DNA of 64,000 nucleotides from Chlorokybus atmophyticus (lineage: Eukaryota; Streptophyta; Chlorokybophyceae; Chlorokybales; Chlorokybaceae), in NCBI GenBank assembly GCA_009103225.1, contig RHPI01003020.1, forward strand, positions 173,960 through 237,959. The letters are read 5' to 3'. Below, piece by piece: positions 62,645-64,000 of this stretch (position 1 is the first letter of the stretch; each line of letters starts with the position of its first letter). The position numbers and the translations under genes are program-made. The notes under the pieces are model-generated. The model was not told where the DNA came from. It did not search any database and saw only the letters and a list, made by a program, of their open reading frames with translations.

Positions 62645-64000
62645 TAAGTGGACAAGGATGATGGCACTCTCAGGGCTTGTTGATGAGCAAATGTGCCATT
62701 AACTTGCTCGTAGGCTGTGGAAGCTGCTGCTGGTGTTACTGCCTGTAAAGGACAAGTCAACGACATGCACGCTGCTGTCGTATAATCGTCCAGCTGACAT
62801 TGTTTTTAAAAATGCGTGGTATTGGCGTAAGAGCATGCCACTGCATGGTAGCATTGACACTGTACCTCCAACCAGCACAAGCGGAAGTATGCAAAAGATA
62901 GGCAAAGATACTCTGATCACTATGGCCCAGTGGCAACATTTGTTGTGCTCCTAGCTGTATACACAAGCAAGCCGTTTGACCCAGAGTTCAAAGCCGACAC
63001 GCAGTGTGAAGGGCAGTGTCGTGCTATAGGAAAGGATAATAAGGGACATCTTGCTGACGATGATCAACTCCTCAACGTGACTACTCTCAATAAAAGAACA
63101 GCATGCTTGGCTAACGTAAGCACCCTCAAACTCATGGAGACCTAGCCTGCAACCTTACCAGCAGCGGTTGCTAGCAACCACATTGCAAGCCGGTCGCTCC
63201 ACCACGCACGCCGGTGACCATCACAGACACACGCAAACCACCAACATTCGGCGACTGACGGACAGCTTCCCCAATCGCCACCACCTTCCCTGCTCCCGCC
63301 CCCTCCCCTGCCGCCTAGGGCACCGCTCTCGCCAACACTGCCGCCTGTCAGGCTTATAGTCACTCCGCTAAGCACACATGCAAAGCGGTTGAACTTGATT
63401 TTGGTCGAGCGTGAACGGGTTTACAACCGGCCCCGGATTGATTCAAGCTTGCTTTGGAGCTGACTGCCTGTCTTTTCAGGGTTGTGCAAGCAGACAAGTG
63501 AATTGCAGTTTGCGTGTATGCGCGCTATACGATATATGGCATGCTGTCAATTCGTGTTTGCCTTCGCTTGTTGACAACGATGAGAGAGACCGAATGCTCT
63601 TGCCAACGTGCCCGCTAATCTTTTGTCTATGCTTGACAAGCATAGCCAAAGCCGCGGGGTGGGGGGGTGGTGTGGGGGGTTGGGAGGTATGTGTGACTAG
63701 CCTTGATGTTCTCAAATGACTTTGATATTAATACGTCCATCAACACTTGGCACTCCGGAAGTTCATACTTCAAAACCCATGTACAAATGGCCCGCTGGTT
63801 CATATGCACTTTCTTCGCTATTGCACAACAGCCTATCCATGCACGCCACCGCATACTCACAATACACACAGTATGCTATCTTGTATACACATTGCCATAC
63901 GCACACACTCTACCCTACACCATCACACAGTGCCACGTCTTCTCGTCGTCGTCGCACACGTACACACGCGGTGTGAGCGTGGTGACGCAGTCCCCCCCCC
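62645..64000. other. Unassigned right end
   Basis: No gene recognised. Two adjoining open frames (62,733-62,954 and 62,930-63,145) have ordinary composition but no family motif. Low-complexity G runs at 63,660-63,690 and a final poly-C at the window end. Confidence 0.35.

Overview
The window is nuclear DNA of an intron-rich eukaryote, most likely a flagellate green alga or early-diverging relative of green plants. Support: an NDR kinase with plant-type kinase and tail motifs, a kinesin-14 with a central motor, a Lin0512 protein, a dual-specificity phosphatase with a transit-peptide-like start, and CFAP300, a protein of ciliated/flagellated organisms. Genes have many short GT-AG introns (about 70-600 bp). 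There is no operon structure, rRNA, recognisable tRNA gene or CRISPR array. I cannot name the species.

Layout. 0.9-2.8 kb (-): PWWP-domain protein. 3.6-5.1 kb (+): Lin0512-family protein, 5' end unresolved. 6.05-8.7 kb (+): chloroplast-type dual-specificity phosphatase. 10.2-12.4 kb (-): RNPS1/SR45 splicing factor. 12.9-18.1 kb (+): ubiquitin-activating enzyme E1. 19.6-20.1 kb: complete terminal-repeat retrotransposon in miniature (TRIM) with intact target-site duplication. 21.5-25.1 kb (+): TRPC4AP/TRUSS homologue. 28.3-30.7 kb (-): NDR kinase. 31.7-33.5 kb (+): membrane-anchored protein with HNH-like cysteine/histidine motifs. 33.8-34.85 kb: (CTCTCG)n array. 35.7-37.6 kb (-): CFAP300. 37.8-43.0 kb (+): kinesin-14. 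43.3-46.4 kb (-): WDR89. 46.7-49.5 kb (+): DNMT2/TRDMT1 with an apparent one-base frameshift. 50.3-62.6 kb: a dispersed block of five related intronless armadillo-repeat copies, one with an intact 433-residue frame and four broken, mixed with hairpins, foldback elements and a fragment of the last DNMT2 exon.

The recognised genes cover cell-basic functions: chromatin reading, splicing, ubiquitin activation and a possible CUL4 adaptor, growth-control kinase signalling, flagellar dynein assembly, a microtubule motor and tRNA methylation. Many are arranged head to head over short shared upstream regions (RNPS1/E1, CFAP300/kinesin, WDR89/DNMT2, and more loosely PWWP/Lin0512 and NDR/HNH-like). Plant telo-box motifs (AAACCCTAA or its complement) sit near several of these starts. 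Two N gaps (11,334-11,455 and 47,579-47,755) are flanked by G tracts and fall inside introns.

Exon limits come from reading splice signals, frame continuity and family conservation by eye; most single-gene models sum to a whole number of codons, which is a strong internal check.
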